A stretch of 40,121 nucleotides of DNA from Lachnospiraceae bacterium (GCA_024698865.1 JAILQS010000123.1:1-40121), one strand, 5' to 3'. Shown: positions 24,089 to 33,451, counted from the first letter of the stretch. Notes: generated by a model not told the origin, from the letters alone. A program made the numbers and translations.

Positions 24089-24268
24089 ATGTCAATCTGT
24101 CCAAAGAATAAATCTTCAAAAGCTAGAAGAGATAAAAGAAGAGCAAACTGGAAAATGAGCGCTCCAAATCTTGTGAAATGCAGCAAATGTGGTGCTTTAA
24201 TGATGCCTCATAGAGTTTGCAAAGCTTGTGGTTCTTACAACAAAAAAGAGATTATCACAGCTGAATAA
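24089..24268 (+). CDS. rpmF: Ribosomal protein L32
   Basis: ATG 24089 sits 7 nt after AAGGAGG; the track GTG at 24083 is two codons earlier and too close to the site. The 59-residue protein begins MSICPKNKSSKARRDKRRANWKM. It has the zinc ribbon CSKCG...CKACGSY, and is the Cys-containing form of this 50S protein. It ends the operon before a strong bidirectional terminator. The common Firmicute continuation plsX-acpP-rnc is not present here. Confidence 0.97.
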   Translation: MSICPKNKSSKARRDKRRANWKMSAPNLVKCSKCGALMMPHRVCKACGSYNKKEIITAE

Positions 24269-24276
24269 TAGCATAA

Positions 24277-24313
24277 TAAAATCGAGTAGGAAATTTCCTG
24301 CTCGATTTTTTTG
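24277..24313 (+). terminator. Bidirectional terminator between rpmF and the exonuclease gene
   Basis: AAAATCGAGTAGGAAA and TTTCCTGCTCGATTTT form a stem of 13-17 bp with one G-U pair and almost no loop. A T7 tract follows on the plus strand and TTTTATTAT on the minus strand. Confidence 0.9.
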
Positions 24314-24314
24314 T

Positions 24315-25421
24315 TTAAATAATTGTTCTAAGCAGATGTAACACATATTGCTTTACGAATGCATAATCTTTGAGAAACGCGTCAGTTACTTCCAGATAAA
24401 CCTCAGAATCGTTCCGCTCGTAAGAGAACTTTGGCTCCAGATACGGAAGGTATTGCTTTATAAAAAGCCCTTCTTTCTTGGTGTAACAATTCGAAGCATT
24501 CGCTTTCTTACGAAATTCTTTATCTACAAATTGTCCTACACTTTTGTGAATCGCTGTGTCTTCCTTCGGAAGATAATAGTAGTCTTTATAATTCTCGTAG
24601 AAGTATTTTATTGTATCATTTATAACAGGTATAATTACACAGCCATCGCTTTTTTCTCCGTTTTGGGAAGGTAGTAAGGTAAGCGCACAGCTTTTTAGTG
24701 GAATCGGCCATGCCGGAGTTAACTCAAATGCGATGGAAAGTAAAGTGTGACTTTCATTCAGTGTAACCGCAGAGATACGTATATGCTCCCCGGTCAGATT
24801 TGGCAGATAATAAACGATACTTAAGTCGGCAAGACCAATCAAATCGTCGTGATTGTGTAATAAAAGAAGCCGTTCCTGTTCTTTGGCATCTTCTAAGTTT
24901 CCACGTATAAGATTGTGTCTGTAATCAGCGTAGAATTGAATCAGTTCTTTTCCACTGTAGAGGTCCTCGCGATCTATGCCAAACAGTGCTTCGATTGCTT
25001 TTTGCTTTAAAGAAGGCATTTTATAATGTTTTTTCAGATAGCGGGCCTTCTGGTAAAGGTCGATAGAAGTAAGCGCATCAAAGTTGTAGGACAAATTGTA
25101 TTTTTGGACCTTTTGTAAAATATACGGAATATCGAAGGTTGTCCCGTTAAAATGAAGCAGCGTCCGATAATTTTTAAGAAGCGTGAAAAAGGCATGAAGA
25201 ATCGCCTCTTCGCTCTTTGCATCATCAGCAAACCATTGATGAAGTATAGGAGTTCCATTTTCAAAATAAATACTCCCAATCAGATACAGGCTGGAAGTAC
25301 TTGCGGAAAGCCCGGTTGTTTCGATATCAAAAAACATAATTTCATCGAGCGAAACACCGAGAATCTGTTCTATATTTTCTGCAGTTTGCGTTAAGTGAAT
25401 CGGAGTTCTTATTTCCTTCAT
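24315..25421 (-). CDS. YprB-like DEDD ribonuclease H-fold exonuclease
   Basis: I use ATG 25421 (MKEIRTPIHLTQTAENI), preceded by AAAGAGGA on the minus strand. The 31 extra track residues are a poor hydrophobic frame with no ribosome site. The 368-residue protein has an RNase H-like DEDD core. Motif I is IMFFDIETTGLSASTSSLYLIGS (Asp and Glu of DxE). Motif II is TLLHFNGTTFDIPYI. The later acidic motif is LLLLHNHDDLIGLADL. This is the YprB/RNase_H_2 type. A basic C-terminal half may bind nucleic acid. Substrate (DNA or RNA) is not settled for this family to my knowledge. It stands alone, divergent from the cardiolipin synthase gene. Confidence 0.85.
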   Translation of the reverse strand: MKEIRTPIHLTQTAENIEQILGVSLDEIMFFDIETTGLSASTSSLYLIGSIYFENGTPILHQWFADDAKSEEAILHAFFTLLKNYRTLLHFNGTTFDIPYILQKVQKYNLSYNFDALTSIDLYQKARYLKKHYKMPSLKQKAIEALFGIDREDLYSGKELIQFYADYRHNLIRGNLEDAKEQERLLLLHNHDDLIGLADLSIVYYLPNLTGEHIRISAVTLNESHTLLSIAFELTPAWPIPLKSCALTLLPSQNGEKSDGCVIIPVINDTIKYFYENYKDYYYLPKEDTAIHKSVGQFVDKEFRKKANASNCYTKKEGLFIKQYLPYLEPKFSYERNDSEVYLEVTDAFLKDYAFVKQYVLHLLRTII

Positions 25422-25499
25422 AGTAATCCTCTTTGTTAAAGTAGTTTTAATTAATTTTAGTAAGAATAGTATAACATAATAAAATTCATTGGGCAAAAC

Positions 25500-25528
25500 T
25501 AGACATTTTATCATACTTTGTTTATGAT
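25500..25528 (+). promoter_or_regulatory. Probable promoter of the cls operon
   Basis: TAGACA (25500-25505) and TATGAT (25523-25528) are spaced 17 nt, 28 nt before the ATG. An alternative -10, TATTAT, overlaps it. Confidence 0.55.
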
Positions 25529-25555
25529 ATTATAGGAGTGAAAGGAGGAGGGAAA

Positions 25556-27133
25556 ATGAGGGACGAAATTGCGAATGAAATTGAATTTGACAATATTCCC
25601 GGAAGACTGAAAAGCTATGTTAGCGGGTTGATTCGGGCGTTTGTGGTCGGGCTTTTGGTTTTGATGCAGTTTGCCATTATCATTTTTATGCCCTTCTTAT
25701 TGCGTAATTTCACGGTATATTTTTATTTTGTATTAGAAGTGTTTAGTATTGTTGTTATACTTGGACTTGTAAATGCCAATAAAAGTCCTTCCTATAAGAT
25801 TGCATGGATTAGTATCGTTTTGATTCTTCCGATATCGGGGCATATTATGTACCTGCTTTGGGGAAAGCCGGATTCTAAGCGGAAGCTGGATCGTAAGGTG
25901 ATACAGTTTATAGATAATGGAACGAATTATTTGAGCATAGATCAGGATATGGAAGACGCTTATGAGATACAGAATCCACAGAATGCAAGAATATCAGCAT
26001 ATATGCGTTCGCAGGATTTTCCGCTTTTTAAAAATAATGAGCTGACCTATTACCGGATGGGAGAAGAAGCCTTTCATGAGATTATTGCTTCCATAGAAAA
26101 GGCGGAGAGATTTATTCTGGTAAACTTCTTTATCGTGGCGGAAGGTGCGTTATGGGACAGTCTGCACAATGTTCTGCTTAAAAAGATACAGGAGGGCGTC
26201 GAAGTTAAATTTATGTTCGATGACTTTGGAGCGATGTTTCGAACGGATTCGGATTTTGCGGACCAACTTCGAAAGGAAGGGTTTGAGGTACGAATCTTTA
26301 ATCCGGTGCACAAATACGCGTCCAAGCTTTATATGAATTATCGCGATCATCAAAAGATTGTTGTTATCGATGGAAATGTTGGATTTACCGGAGGATTTAA
26401 CATTGCAGATGAGTATGTTAATAAAATCAACCGCTTTGGCAGGTGGAAAGACACCGGCATACAGATTGCGGGAGAAGGCGTGTGGGGGCTGACCGTTGTA
26501 TTTTTACAGATGTGGGATGTCTGTTCTGAAAAGTTTGAAGCGGAATACGATAAGTATCGACCGACCTTAACAAGTGTTTGTAATGATAACTATGTACGCG
26601 TTATTTCGGATGGACCATCCAACAATCCGAATAACCCGATTGAGAGTATTTATTTGCAAATGATCGAGCACGCAAATGATAAACTTTATATTTCAACACC
26701 GTATCTTATTCTTGAAAACGAGATGAAAGATGCGTTGATACGTGCGGTTAAGAGCGGTGTGGATGTGCGAATTATTACACCGTATATTCCGGACAAGAAA
26801 ATGGTGAAACGGTTGACCAATTACAATTACGAAGATCTGTTAAAGGCAGGTGTGCGTATATTTGAATATGAGCCGGGATTTAATCATGCCAAAATGATTA
26901 TGAACGAATCCTCTTGTATAGTAGGCACCATCAATATGGATTACAGAAGCTTTTATTTGCACTATGAAAATGGAGTATGGGTGCACGCAGAGGCATTCCT
27001 TCGTGACATGGAAAAAGACTTTATACAGATGTTTGAAGAGTCGAGAGAATATACTTGGGAAGACTGGAGGAACCGTCCGACTTCATGGAAAATGACACAA
27101 CCGGTACTGAATCTGTTTAGTACGTTGTTATAA
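25556..27133 (+). CDS. cls: Cardiolipin synthase, PLD family
   Basis: ATG 25556 follows AAAGGAGGAGGG; the track GTG precedes the site. The 525-residue protein starts with two or three membrane helices (GLIRAFVVGLLVLMQFAIIIFMPFLL; IAWISIVLILPISGHIMYLLWGK), the PLDc_N region. Two phospholipase-D cores follow. The first HKD motif is HQKIVVIDGNVGFTGGFNIADEY (His265). The second is HAKMIMNESSCIVGTINMDYRS (His444), in which the usual Asp is Glu. The enzyme joins two phosphatidylglycerol molecules into cardiolipin and glycerol at the membrane. The gene is followed by the YvyF-like gene and ruvAB in the same direction. Confidence 0.92.
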   Translation: MRDEIANEIEFDNIPGRLKSYVSGLIRAFVVGLLVLMQFAIIIFMPFLLRNFTVYFYFVLEVFSIVVILGLVNANKSPSYKIAWISIVLILPISGHIMYLLWGKPDSKRKLDRKVIQFIDNGTNYLSIDQDMEDAYEIQNPQNARISAYMRSQDFPLFKNNELTYYRMGEEAFHEIIASIEKAERFILVNFFIVAEGALWDSLHNVLLKKIQEGVEVKFMFDDFGAMFRTDSDFADQLRKEGFEVRIFNPVHKYASKLYMNYRDHQKIVVIDGNVGFTGGFNIADEYVNKINRFGRWKDTGIQIAGEGVWGLTVVFLQMWDVCSEKFEAEYDKYRPTLTSVCNDNYVRVISDGPSNNPNNPIESIYLQMIEHANDKLYISTPYLILENEMKDALIRAVKSGVDVRIITPYIPDKKMVKRLTNYNYEDLLKAGVRIFEYEPGFNHAKMIMNESSCIVGTINMDYRSFYLHYENGVWVHAEAFLRDMEKDFIQMFEESREYTWEDWRNRPTSWKMTQPVLNLFSTLL

Positions 27134-27154
27134 GGAATTATTTTGGAGGAAAAG

Positions 27155-27406
27155 ATGTATACGAGTGTATGTAAGCATTGTCATAAAGTGTTCAAATCAA
27201 GAATCCGGACAGCCTGTTGCAATGACTGCAGGAGTACAGATGAAAACTGTTTTGACGACATCGTAGAATATTTAAGACGTTTTCCAAACAGCAATGCTGT
27301 CCAGATTGCAGAGGAACTTGGAATCAGTGCCTATGTGGTACTCAAATTTCTCGAAGAGGGGCGTCTGGAACTTTCCAGAGGAACGTTTTCGCGTCTGGAA
27401 GATTAG
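27155..27406 (+). CDS. YvyF-like zinc-ribbon/helix protein
   Basis: ATG 27155 follows TGGAGGAAAAG; the TTG at 27143 is part of the spacer. The 83-residue protein has an N-terminal zinc ribbon (CKHCHKVFKSRIRTACCNDCRS) followed by a helical region DIVEYLRRFPNSNAVQIAEELGISAYVVLKFLEEGRLELS. The second part looks like a winged helix-turn-helix or MerR-like fold. This combination matches the flagellar-operon protein YvyF family. No flagellar genes are in the window. Such proteins occur in non-flagellated relatives, so a motility role should not be assumed. It lies just before ruvA, 23 nt apart. Confidence 0.78.
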   Translation: MYTSVCKHCHKVFKSRIRTACCNDCRSTDENCFDDIVEYLRRFPNSNAVQIAEELGISAYVVLKFLEEGRLELSRGTFSRLED

Positions 27407-27429
27407 TTGATTAGAGAAAGGATAGTTAG

Positions 27430-28074
27430 ATGTTAGCATATATCAAAGGAATATTAGAGGAGGCAGACAGCGACCATATCGTTGTAGAGAATAATGGAAT
27501 GGCATATTCGATTCAGGTGCCGGAACATTCTTTCCATTCCATTGCATCGATTGGGGATGAGGTGAAAGTATATACCTATCTGCATGTAAGAGAGGATGCA
27601 ATGAAGTTGTTTGGATTTGCAACCAGAGATGATCTTAATATGTTCAAACTGTTGATTACGGTAAATGGTGTTGGACCCAAGGCGGCACTTGGAATTCTTT
27701 CCGGAGTGACGACAGATAATCTGCGTTTTGCTATTTTATCAGAAGATACGAAGACAATTGCAAAGGCACCGGGAATTGGACCAAAGACCGCTAAGAAACT
27801 GGTGCTGGAATTAAAGGATAAAATTGATCTGGAGGCATCCATTACCGGAATGTTTGCCGGAGAACAAAAGAGCAGTGATACCGGTGCAGGTGTTATGGTG
27901 CAAGCAGGTTCTAATGATGAAATGCTTATTCGAAATGAAGCGGTAGAAGCACTTACCACGCTTGGTTATTCCGGTACGGAAGCGCTTAAGGCAGTCCGTC
28001 AGGTGACAATTACTTCCGACAGTACAGTGGAAGAAGTATTGAAACAAAGCCTTAAGTTGATAGGCATGCAGTAG
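27430..28074 (+). CDS. ruvA: Holliday junction branch migration complex subunit RuvA
   Basis: The 214-residue protein begins [31 protein letters not shown], the OB domain. Two helix-hairpin-helix motifs follow ([19 protein letters not shown] and [24 protein letters not shown]), then a flexible linker and the domain III helix [23 protein letters not shown] that contacts RuvB. RuvA binds four-way junctions and loads the RuvB ring. The ATG follows GAAAGGATAGTTAG. ruvB follows 14 nt later. Confidence 0.97.
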   Translation: MLAYIKGILEEADSDHIVVENNGMAYSIQVPEHSFHSIASIGDEVKVYTYLHVREDAMKLFGFATRDDLNMFKLLITVNGVGPKAALGILSGVTTDNLRFAILSEDTKTIAKAPGIGPKTAKKLVLELKDKIDLEASITGMFAGEQKSSDTGAGVMVQAGSNDEMLIRNEAVEALTTLGYSGTEALKAVRQVTITSDSTVEEVLKQSLKLIGMQ

Positions 28075-28088
28075 AAAGGTGATAAAAA

Positions 28089-29102
28089 ATGAGGGATTTA
28101 AAGACCAGAATTCTGAATACAGATGTGATGGAAGAGGATTACAGAGTGGAAAATACTCTGCGTCCCAAACTCCTTTGTGATTATGTCGGTCAACAAAAGA
28201 CCAAGGAGAATTTAAAGGTTTACATAGATGCAGCCAAACAAAGAAAAGAAGCACTTGACCATGTGCTGTTTTATGGGCCACCGGGACTTGGAAAAACGAC
28301 ACTTGCCGGCATCATAGCAAATGAAATGGATGTAAACCTCAAAATTACATCCGGACCTGCGATTGAGAAGCCGGGAGAATTGGCAGCGATTCTGAATAAT
28401 CTTCAAGAGGGGGATCTTTTGTTTATTGATGAGATTCACCGTTTGAACCGACAGGTAGAAGAGGTGCTTTATCCGGCAATGGAGGATTTTGCATTGGACA
28501 TAGTAATCGGTAAGGGGGCGTCCGCCAAATCCATCCGATTGGATTTGCCAAAATTTACTCTTGTTGGAGCTACAACGCGAGCAGGAGCACTTTCAGCACC
28601 TCTTAGGGATCGTTTTGGAGTAGTGCATCATCTGGAATTTTATACGGTAGAGGAACTGAAAGAAATTATTATTCGTTCGGCCGGTGTTTTTAAAATTGGA
28701 ATCGATGAAGAAGGAGCACTGGAACTTGCAAGAAGATCGCGCGGAACCCCGCGACTTGCCAATCGCTTGTTAAAGAGGGTAAGAGACTTTGCCCAGATTA
28801 AGTTTGATGGTGATATTACAAAGGAAGTGGCGGATTATGCACTGAATCTTTTGGAAGTGGATAAGTTTGGACTGGATAATATTGACCGGGAAATTCTTTC
28901 CACAATGATGGAAAAGTTCGATGGCGGACCGGTAGGACTCGATACGCTGGCAGCTGCAATTGGTGAAGATTCCGGCACATTGGAAGAAGTTTACGAACCG
29001 TACCTGATAAAGAACGGTTTGATTCAAAGAACACCAAGGGGACGTATCATCACAGATTTAGGAAGAAATCACATTTCAACTTGCGAAAAGTATAGCGGAT
29101 AG
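28089..29102 (+). CDS. ruvB: Holliday junction DNA helicase RuvB
   Basis: The 337-residue protein has normal length. Signatures are [26 protein letters not shown], Walker [14 protein letters not shown], Walker [25 protein letters not shown], sensor [21 protein letters not shown], arginine-finger region [22 protein letters not shown], and the C-terminal winged helix [13 protein letters not shown]. It is the hexameric motor of RuvAB branch migration. RuvC is not encoded here; many Firmicutes use RecU instead. A promoter for the next gene overlaps the end of ruvB. Confidence 0.98.
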   Translation: MRDLKTRILNTDVMEEDYRVENTLRPKLLCDYVGQQKTKENLKVYIDAAKQRKEALDHVLFYGPPGLGKTTLAGIIANEMDVNLKITSGPAIEKPGELAAILNNLQEGDLLFIDEIHRLNRQVEEVLYPAMEDFALDIVIGKGASAKSIRLDLPKFTLVGATTRAGALSAPLRDRFGVVHHLEFYTVEELKEIIIRSAGVFKIGIDEEGALELARRSRGTPRLANRLLKRVRDFAQIKFDGDITKEVADYALNLLEVDKFGLDNIDREILSTMMEKFDGGPVGLDTLAAAIGEDSGTLEEVYEPYLIKNGLIQRTPRGRIITDLGRNHISTCEKYSG

Positions 29103-29110
29103 GCTATAAT
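29081..29110 (+). promoter_or_regulatory. Promoter for zapA overlapping the end of ruvB
   Basis: TTGCGA (29081-29086) and a perfect TATAAT (29105-29110) are spaced 18 nt; the -35 lies in the last codons of ruvB. It could uncouple the division gene from the DNA-repair genes. Confidence 0.6.
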
Positions 29111-29155
29111 AAATCTGAGAGTTACGTGTTTTTTTACGAAGGAATGGGGAGCATT

Positions 29156-29581
29156 ATGCAGACAAGAAATGATATTGAAGTCATTATTAATAATAAAAAG
29201 TACAACTTGAGCGGATATGAAAGCGGAGAGTATTTAAGATCGATTGCAGCCTATCTGAATTCTAAATTTGACGAGTTTAGTGAATTTGAAGCTTATAATA
29301 AATTAGAGCAGGATATGAGAAGTGTATTGATGGAGATTAATCTTGCGGATGATTATTTTAAAGCCAAAAAAGAAGCTTCTGATATGGTAGAAGATGCTGA
29401 ACGCATGAAAAAAGAGATTTTTGACATGAAGCATGAGTTAATGACACAGCAGCATAAGATGGAGAAAGTTCAGAAAGAATTGCATGATTTGAAGTTTCAG
29501 TATCTAGAGGCGCAGAAGCAGATTGTCAGATTAGAAACAGAATTAGAAGAAAGAAAGCGAATGAACAATCGTAACGAATAG
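29156..29581 (+). CDS. zapA: Cell division protein ZapA
   Basis: I choose ATG 29156 (MQTRNDIEVIINNKKYNLSGYES), preceded by GGGGAG; ATG 29144 has no properly spaced site. The 141-residue protein has the ZapA head, with EYLRSIAAYLNSKFDEF and MRSVLMEINLADDYFKAKKEA. A long C-terminal coiled coil of about 70 residues follows (DMVEDAERMKKEIFDMKHEL...LEAQKQIVRLETELEER). ZapA crosslinks FtsZ filaments at the division ring. The coiled coil makes it longer than the usual 85-110 residues. A hairpin with a T-tract lies between this gene and the next. Confidence 0.87.
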   Translation: MQTRNDIEVIINNKKYNLSGYESGEYLRSIAAYLNSKFDEFSEFEAYNKLEQDMRSVLMEINLADDYFKAKKEASDMVEDAERMKKEIFDMKHELMTQQHKMEKVQKELHDLKFQYLEAQKQIVRLETELEERKRMNNRNE

Positions 29582-29589
29582 AAAGTATC

Positions 29590-29620
29590 GAGGCTGTCCA
29601 ACAGGGCAGCTTCATTTTTT
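29590..29620 (+). terminator. Terminator or attenuator between zapA and the U32 gene
   Basis: GAGGCTGTCC and GGGCAGCTTC pair over 10 bp with G-U pairs and loop AACA. ATTTTTT follows, with the ribosome site of the next gene only a few bases later. Confidence 0.7.
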
Positions 29621-29634
29621 GAAAGGAACATTTT

Positions 29635-32058
29635 ATGAAGGATACAAAAAGACAGGTGGAAATTCTGGCGCCGGCAGGTTCGATGGAGAGTCTGAAGGCT
29701 GCAATAAACGCAGGATGTGATGCGGTATATATGGGCGGTTCCAGATTTGGCGCAAGAGCTTATGCGGATAATCCAAACGATGATGAGATGTTAGAAGCGA
29801 TTGATTACGCCCATTTCTTTGGAAAGAAACTGTATCTTACCGTGAATACGTTGTTGAAAGAAACCGAAATGTCGCAGTTAAAGGACTATCTGGCACCGTT
29901 ATATGAACGTGGCCTGGATGCCGTGATTGTACAGGATATCGGCGTAATGAAACGCATACATACATTGTTTCCGAAGATGGAAATCCATGCAAGTACACAG
30001 ATGACGTTGACACAGGCAATAGGCGCCAATGAGTTGAAAAAATACGGTGTAACCCGTCTGGTACCGGCAAGAGAACTTTCACTTGCGGAGATTGTTGCAA
30101 TACGTGAGCAGACAGAACTGGAGTTGGAGTGTTTTGTACACGGTGCGTTGTGTTACTGTTATTCCGGTCAGTGTCTGATGAGCAGTATGCAGGGGGGAAG
30201 AAGCGGGAACAGAGGCAGATGTGCGCAGCCTTGTAGAAGAAGATACTCGCTCGATGGAAGTAAGACAGAGTATTTACTTAGTCCAAAAGATATTTGTACG
30301 CTGGAGCTGATTCCGGATTTGATAGAAGGTGGAATCAATTCATTTAAAATCGAGGGACGAATGAAACGACCGGAATATGCAGCACTTACAGCGAGTCTTT
30401 ACCGAAAGTATGCAGATTTGTATCTGGAACTTGGAAGAGAAGGTTATAAAGCGTATTTGCATAACCATGCCGGGGAATTTGAAAAAGATAAAATGCATCT
30501 GATGGACATTTACAATCGTGGTAACTTTACGACCGGATACTATGCACAGTATCATGGAAAGGAAATGATGTCGATGCTTCGTCCGAACCACAACGGAGTG
30601 TACGTCGGCAAAGTTGTCGGTAGCAGTGCGCGTCAGATGGAGGTTCTTTACGAAAATGAAGTAAAGGCACAGGACGTGGTGGAAGTACGTGCACAGGACG
30701 GAAATGTTATATATGAATACACGCTGGGCAAAGATATAAAGAAAGGTGCAAGGGTGCTTGCCAATTACACGAAGGGCTTAAAAATTACACCGGGAATGCA
30801 GATTTATCGTACCCGCAATGCTTCTTTATTGGAGGAACTTACGGAACATTATCTTCATCAGCAAAAGAAACTTTGTGTTCATGCGCATTTGTATGCGTTG
30901 TTACATAAACCGCTGGGCCTTACGCTTACATACTGTGATGCTTCCGGCGAGCATAGGGTGACGCTCGTAGGTGAGGAGGTAAGTGAGGCACAAAAACAGC
31001 CAATGACAAAAGAACGATTGCAGGAAGTACTTTACAAAAATGGCGAAGATAAATATATCACAGAAGATGTTACCGTCGAAATGGACGATAATATATTTGT
31101 CAGTGTGGGAGCGCTGAAGAAACTTCGCAGAGAGGCATTTTTGGAGTTGACGGAGGAAATCTTAAAGGGATATCGGAGAACGCTGTTTTGTGTGCCGGAA
31201 GAAGCTGCAAAGTGCAAAGTGGTGCAAAGAGAGCGGATAACACCACAGCTTCGTATCCTTGTGGACAATTACGAACAGCTAATAACAGCATCTAAGGCAA
31301 AATTTTGCAGAAGAATTTATGTACCGGAGACCGTTTTGGATAAAAAGGTATATGAGCAGGTGAAAGCTATTCGACCGGATATAGAACTGTTTATAGCAAT
31401 GCCATATATTTTCCGTAAAAAAGAAATGGAACGCCTGGAACAAAAAGAGGGAGATTTGTCCTTTGCGGATGGCTTTTTGATTCGTAATTATGAGGAGCTT
31501 GCGTATGTATTGAAAAAATATCCGACAAAGCGAATGATTGGCGATTGCAATATGTACACATATAACCGGGAAGCAGAACGGGCGTTTTTAGAAAACGGCA
31601 TGGAAGAATTCACCTGTGGTGTGGAACTTACCAAAAATGAACTACAAAACATTACTTCTTTGCAGCACGAGCTGATCATCTACGGTAACCAGTTGTTGAT
31701 GGTCAGTGCACAATGTTTACTTGATAATACAACGGGTTGTACAAAACAAAAGCGCGTACATGCGTTGCGGGGAGAAAAAGGGAAAGAAATGTTTGTGGTA
31801 AATGAGTGTACATATTGTTATAATTTGATTTATGATGCAGTGCCAAGCTGGCTGGCGGAAGAGCCGGAGGAGATTTTGGAGCTTGGCGTGGGAGCCTTCC
31901 GTCTGAATTTTAAAACGGAGGAAAAGGCGAAGATGGAAGCAGTAATAGGGAAAGTGGAAACTATGTTGCAAAAAAATGCAGACACCGGTTTAGTGAAGGA
32001 AAGTTTGCGGCTTGGCTTTGCAACGAATAGGGGACACTTTGATTTGGGAGTGCAATAG
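29635..32058 (+). CDS. U32-family RNA hydroxylation protein (RlhA/TrhP type) with DUF3656
   Basis: The 807-residue protein begins RQVEILAPAGSMESLKAAINAGCDAVYMGGSRFGARA, the U32 N terminus. It carries the family signature ELECFVHGALCYCYSGQCLMSSMQGGRSGNRGRCAQPCRRRY and KIEGRMKRPEYAALTASLYRKY. The later part is DUF3656-like, and more cysteines follow (SAQCLLDNTTGC, VNECTYCYNL). Although named peptidases, characterised members of this architecture hydroxylate RNA: RlhA at 23S rRNA C2501 and TrhP at tRNA U34, probably using an Fe-S cluster and prephenate-derived chemistry. Length with DUF3656 favours the RlhA-like branch. The ATG follows GAAAGGAACATTTT. The FtsW-like gene follows 11 nt on. Confidence 0.85.
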   Translation: MKDTKRQVEILAPAGSMESLKAAINAGCDAVYMGGSRFGARAYADNPNDDEMLEAIDYAHFFGKKLYLTVNTLLKETEMSQLKDYLAPLYERGLDAVIVQDIGVMKRIHTLFPKMEIHASTQMTLTQAIGANELKKYGVTRLVPARELSLAEIVAIREQTELELECFVHGALCYCYSGQCLMSSMQGGRSGNRGRCAQPCRRRYSLDGSKTEYLLSPKDICTLELIPDLIEGGINSFKIEGRMKRPEYAALTASLYRKYADLYLELGREGYKAYLHNHAGEFEKDKMHLMDIYNRGNFTTGYYAQYHGKEMMSMLRPNHNGVYVGKVVGSSARQMEVLYENEVKAQDVVEVRAQDGNVIYEYTLGKDIKKGARVLANYTKGLKITPGMQIYRTRNASLLEELTEHYLHQQKKLCVHAHLYALLHKPLGLTLTYCDASGEHRVTLVGEEVSEAQKQPMTKERLQEVLYKNGEDKYITEDVTVEMDDNIFVSVGALKKLRREAFLELTEEILKGYRRTLFCVPEEAAKCKVVQRERITPQLRILVDNYEQLITASKAKFCRRIYVPETVLDKKVYEQVKAIRPDIELFIAMPYIFRKKEMERLEQKEGDLSFADGFLIRNYEELAYVLKKYPTKRMIGDCNMYTYNREAERAFLENGMEEFTCGVELTKNELQNITSLQHELIIYGNQLLMVSAQCLLDNTTGCTKQKRVHALRGEKGKEMFVVNECTYCYNLIYDAVPSWLAEEPEEILELGVGAFRLNFKTEEKAKMEAVIGKVETMLQKNADTGLVKESLRLGFATNRGHFDLGVQ

Positions 32059-32069
32059 GAGGAAATAAT

Positions 32070-33434
32070 TTGGAAAACATAGTAGTACAGGTATCAAAGT
32101 ATGTCATCATATTTTTGGTCATGGTTTATAGTTTGTATGGTTTTGTAGTATTTCGCGTCAGAAAGCAGGAGACAAAGCTGTTATTTTACAGACATCAGAT
32201 GACGCTGATGTATTTGATGCATTTGCTTTGCTATCTGTTGTTGTTCGTACATTTTCTGGATGTAAAGTATATATTTCTTTATTTGGTTCAGGTCGTCTTT
32301 TTTGGAGTGATTACCTGGGTTTATAAAAAAGTATATAGGAATATGTCACTGTTGGTACTCAATCATATGTGTTTTTTGCTGTCCGTTGGATTTGTGATGA
32401 TAGCAAGAATCAATCTGGCTCTGGCAATCCGACAATTTGTTATGGTCGCGGCCGGCATGAGCATTTGTCTGGTGGTTCCGTTTATCATCGAAAAATTCGA
32501 GGGACTGGGACAGCTTGGCTGGGGCTATGCAATTGCAGGTGTGGCACTTTTACTGACAGTGTTTGTTCCGGGTCTTGGAGTGAGTAAATATGGCTCAAGA
32601 AACTGGATTCAAGTTGCTGGAATCGGTTTACAGCCTTCGGAGTTTGTTAAGATTATTTTTGTATTGTTTGCAGCAGGATTTTTATCCAAGACAAAGAAGT
32701 TTAAAAATATAGTCAAAATTTCGTGTCTGGCAGCCGTTTATGTGCTGATACTGGTAGCGGAAAACGATCTTGGTGGTGCGTTAATTTTTTTCGTTGCCTA
32801 CCTTAGTATCCTGTTTGTTGCAACCGGTCAGCCGGCCTACATACTGGCGGGCTTTGGCGGTTTTGCCAGCGCATCGCTTGTAGCATACCGATTTTTTGGA
32901 CACGTGCGTACGAGGGTGGAAGCCTTCCGCGACCCATGGAGTACCATTGATGCAGGTGGATATCAGGTTGCCAATTCTCTTTTTGCCATCGGCACGGGAG
33001 GCTGGTTTGGAATGGGACTTGGCAAAGGACTGCCAACGAGCATACCGGTGAGCGAAAGCGATTTTATTTTTTCTGCGATTTCGGAAGAACTTGGTGGGAT
33101 ATTTGCTATATGTCTGCTCTTAGTATGTGTCAGTTGTTTTATTATGTTTGTTAATATTGCGATTAAGATGACGAACTCCTTTTATAAACTGACAGCAGTA
33201 GGGCTCAGTGTTATTTACATTTTCCAGATATTCCTGACGGTGGGGGGAGCAATTAAGTTTATTCCATCTACCGGTGTGACATTGCCGCTTGTAAGTTATG
33301 GTGGAAGTTCGGTACTGAGCACCATTATTTTATTCAGCATCATACAGGGAATGTATGTGTTGAACCAGAAAAACCAGCAGCAGAACAATCAGCAGCAGAA
33401 TAATCGTCTTGATAGACAGGGTGAAAAAGAGTAA
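32070..33434 (+). CDS. FtsW/RodA/SpoVE-type SEDS glycosyltransferase
   Basis: The start is TTG 32070 after AGGAGGAAATAA. The 454-residue protein has about ten membrane helices and the SEDS signatures GSRNWIQVAGIGLQPSEFVKIIFV, LVAENDLGGALIFF, AFRDPWSTIDAGGYQVANSLFAIGTGGWFGMGLGKG, SESDFIFSAISEELGGI, and STGVTLPLVSYGGSSVL. SEDS proteins polymerise lipid II into glycan strands together with a class B PBP, which is encoded next. The C terminus carries a Gln/Asn-rich tail with a duplicated QQQNN unit. Whether it serves division, elongation or sporulation cannot be told from the sequence alone. Confidence 0.93.
   Translation: MENIVVQVSKYVIIFLVMVYSLYGFVVFRVRKQETKLLFYRHQMTLMYLMHLLCYLLLFVHFLDVKYIFLYLVQVVFFGVITWVYKKVYRNMSLLVLNHMCFLLSVGFVMIARINLALAIRQFVMVAAGMSICLVVPFIIEKFEGLGQLGWGYAIAGVALLLTVFVPGLGVSKYGSRNWIQVAGIGLQPSEFVKIIFVLFAAGFLSKTKKFKNIVKISCLAAVYVLILVAENDLGGALIFFVAYLSILFVATGQPAYILAGFGGFASASLVAYRFFGHVRTRVEAFRDPWSTIDAGGYQVANSLFAIGTGGWFGMGLGKGLPTSIPVSESDFIFSAISEELGGIFAICLLLVCVSCFIMFVNIAIKMTNSFYKLTAVGLSVIYIFQIFLTVGGAIKFIPSTGVTLPLVSYGGSSVLSTIILFSIIQGMYVLNQKNQQQNNQQQNNRLDRQGEKE
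33375..33404 (+). repeat. Two-copy 15-bp in-frame repeat in the SEDS tail
   Basis: CAGCAGCAGAACAAT is followed by CAGCAGCAGAATAAT, encoding QQQNN twice at the cytoplasmic C terminus. Confidence 0.85.
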
Positions 33435-33451
33435 GCGTGGGAGGTAACAAA

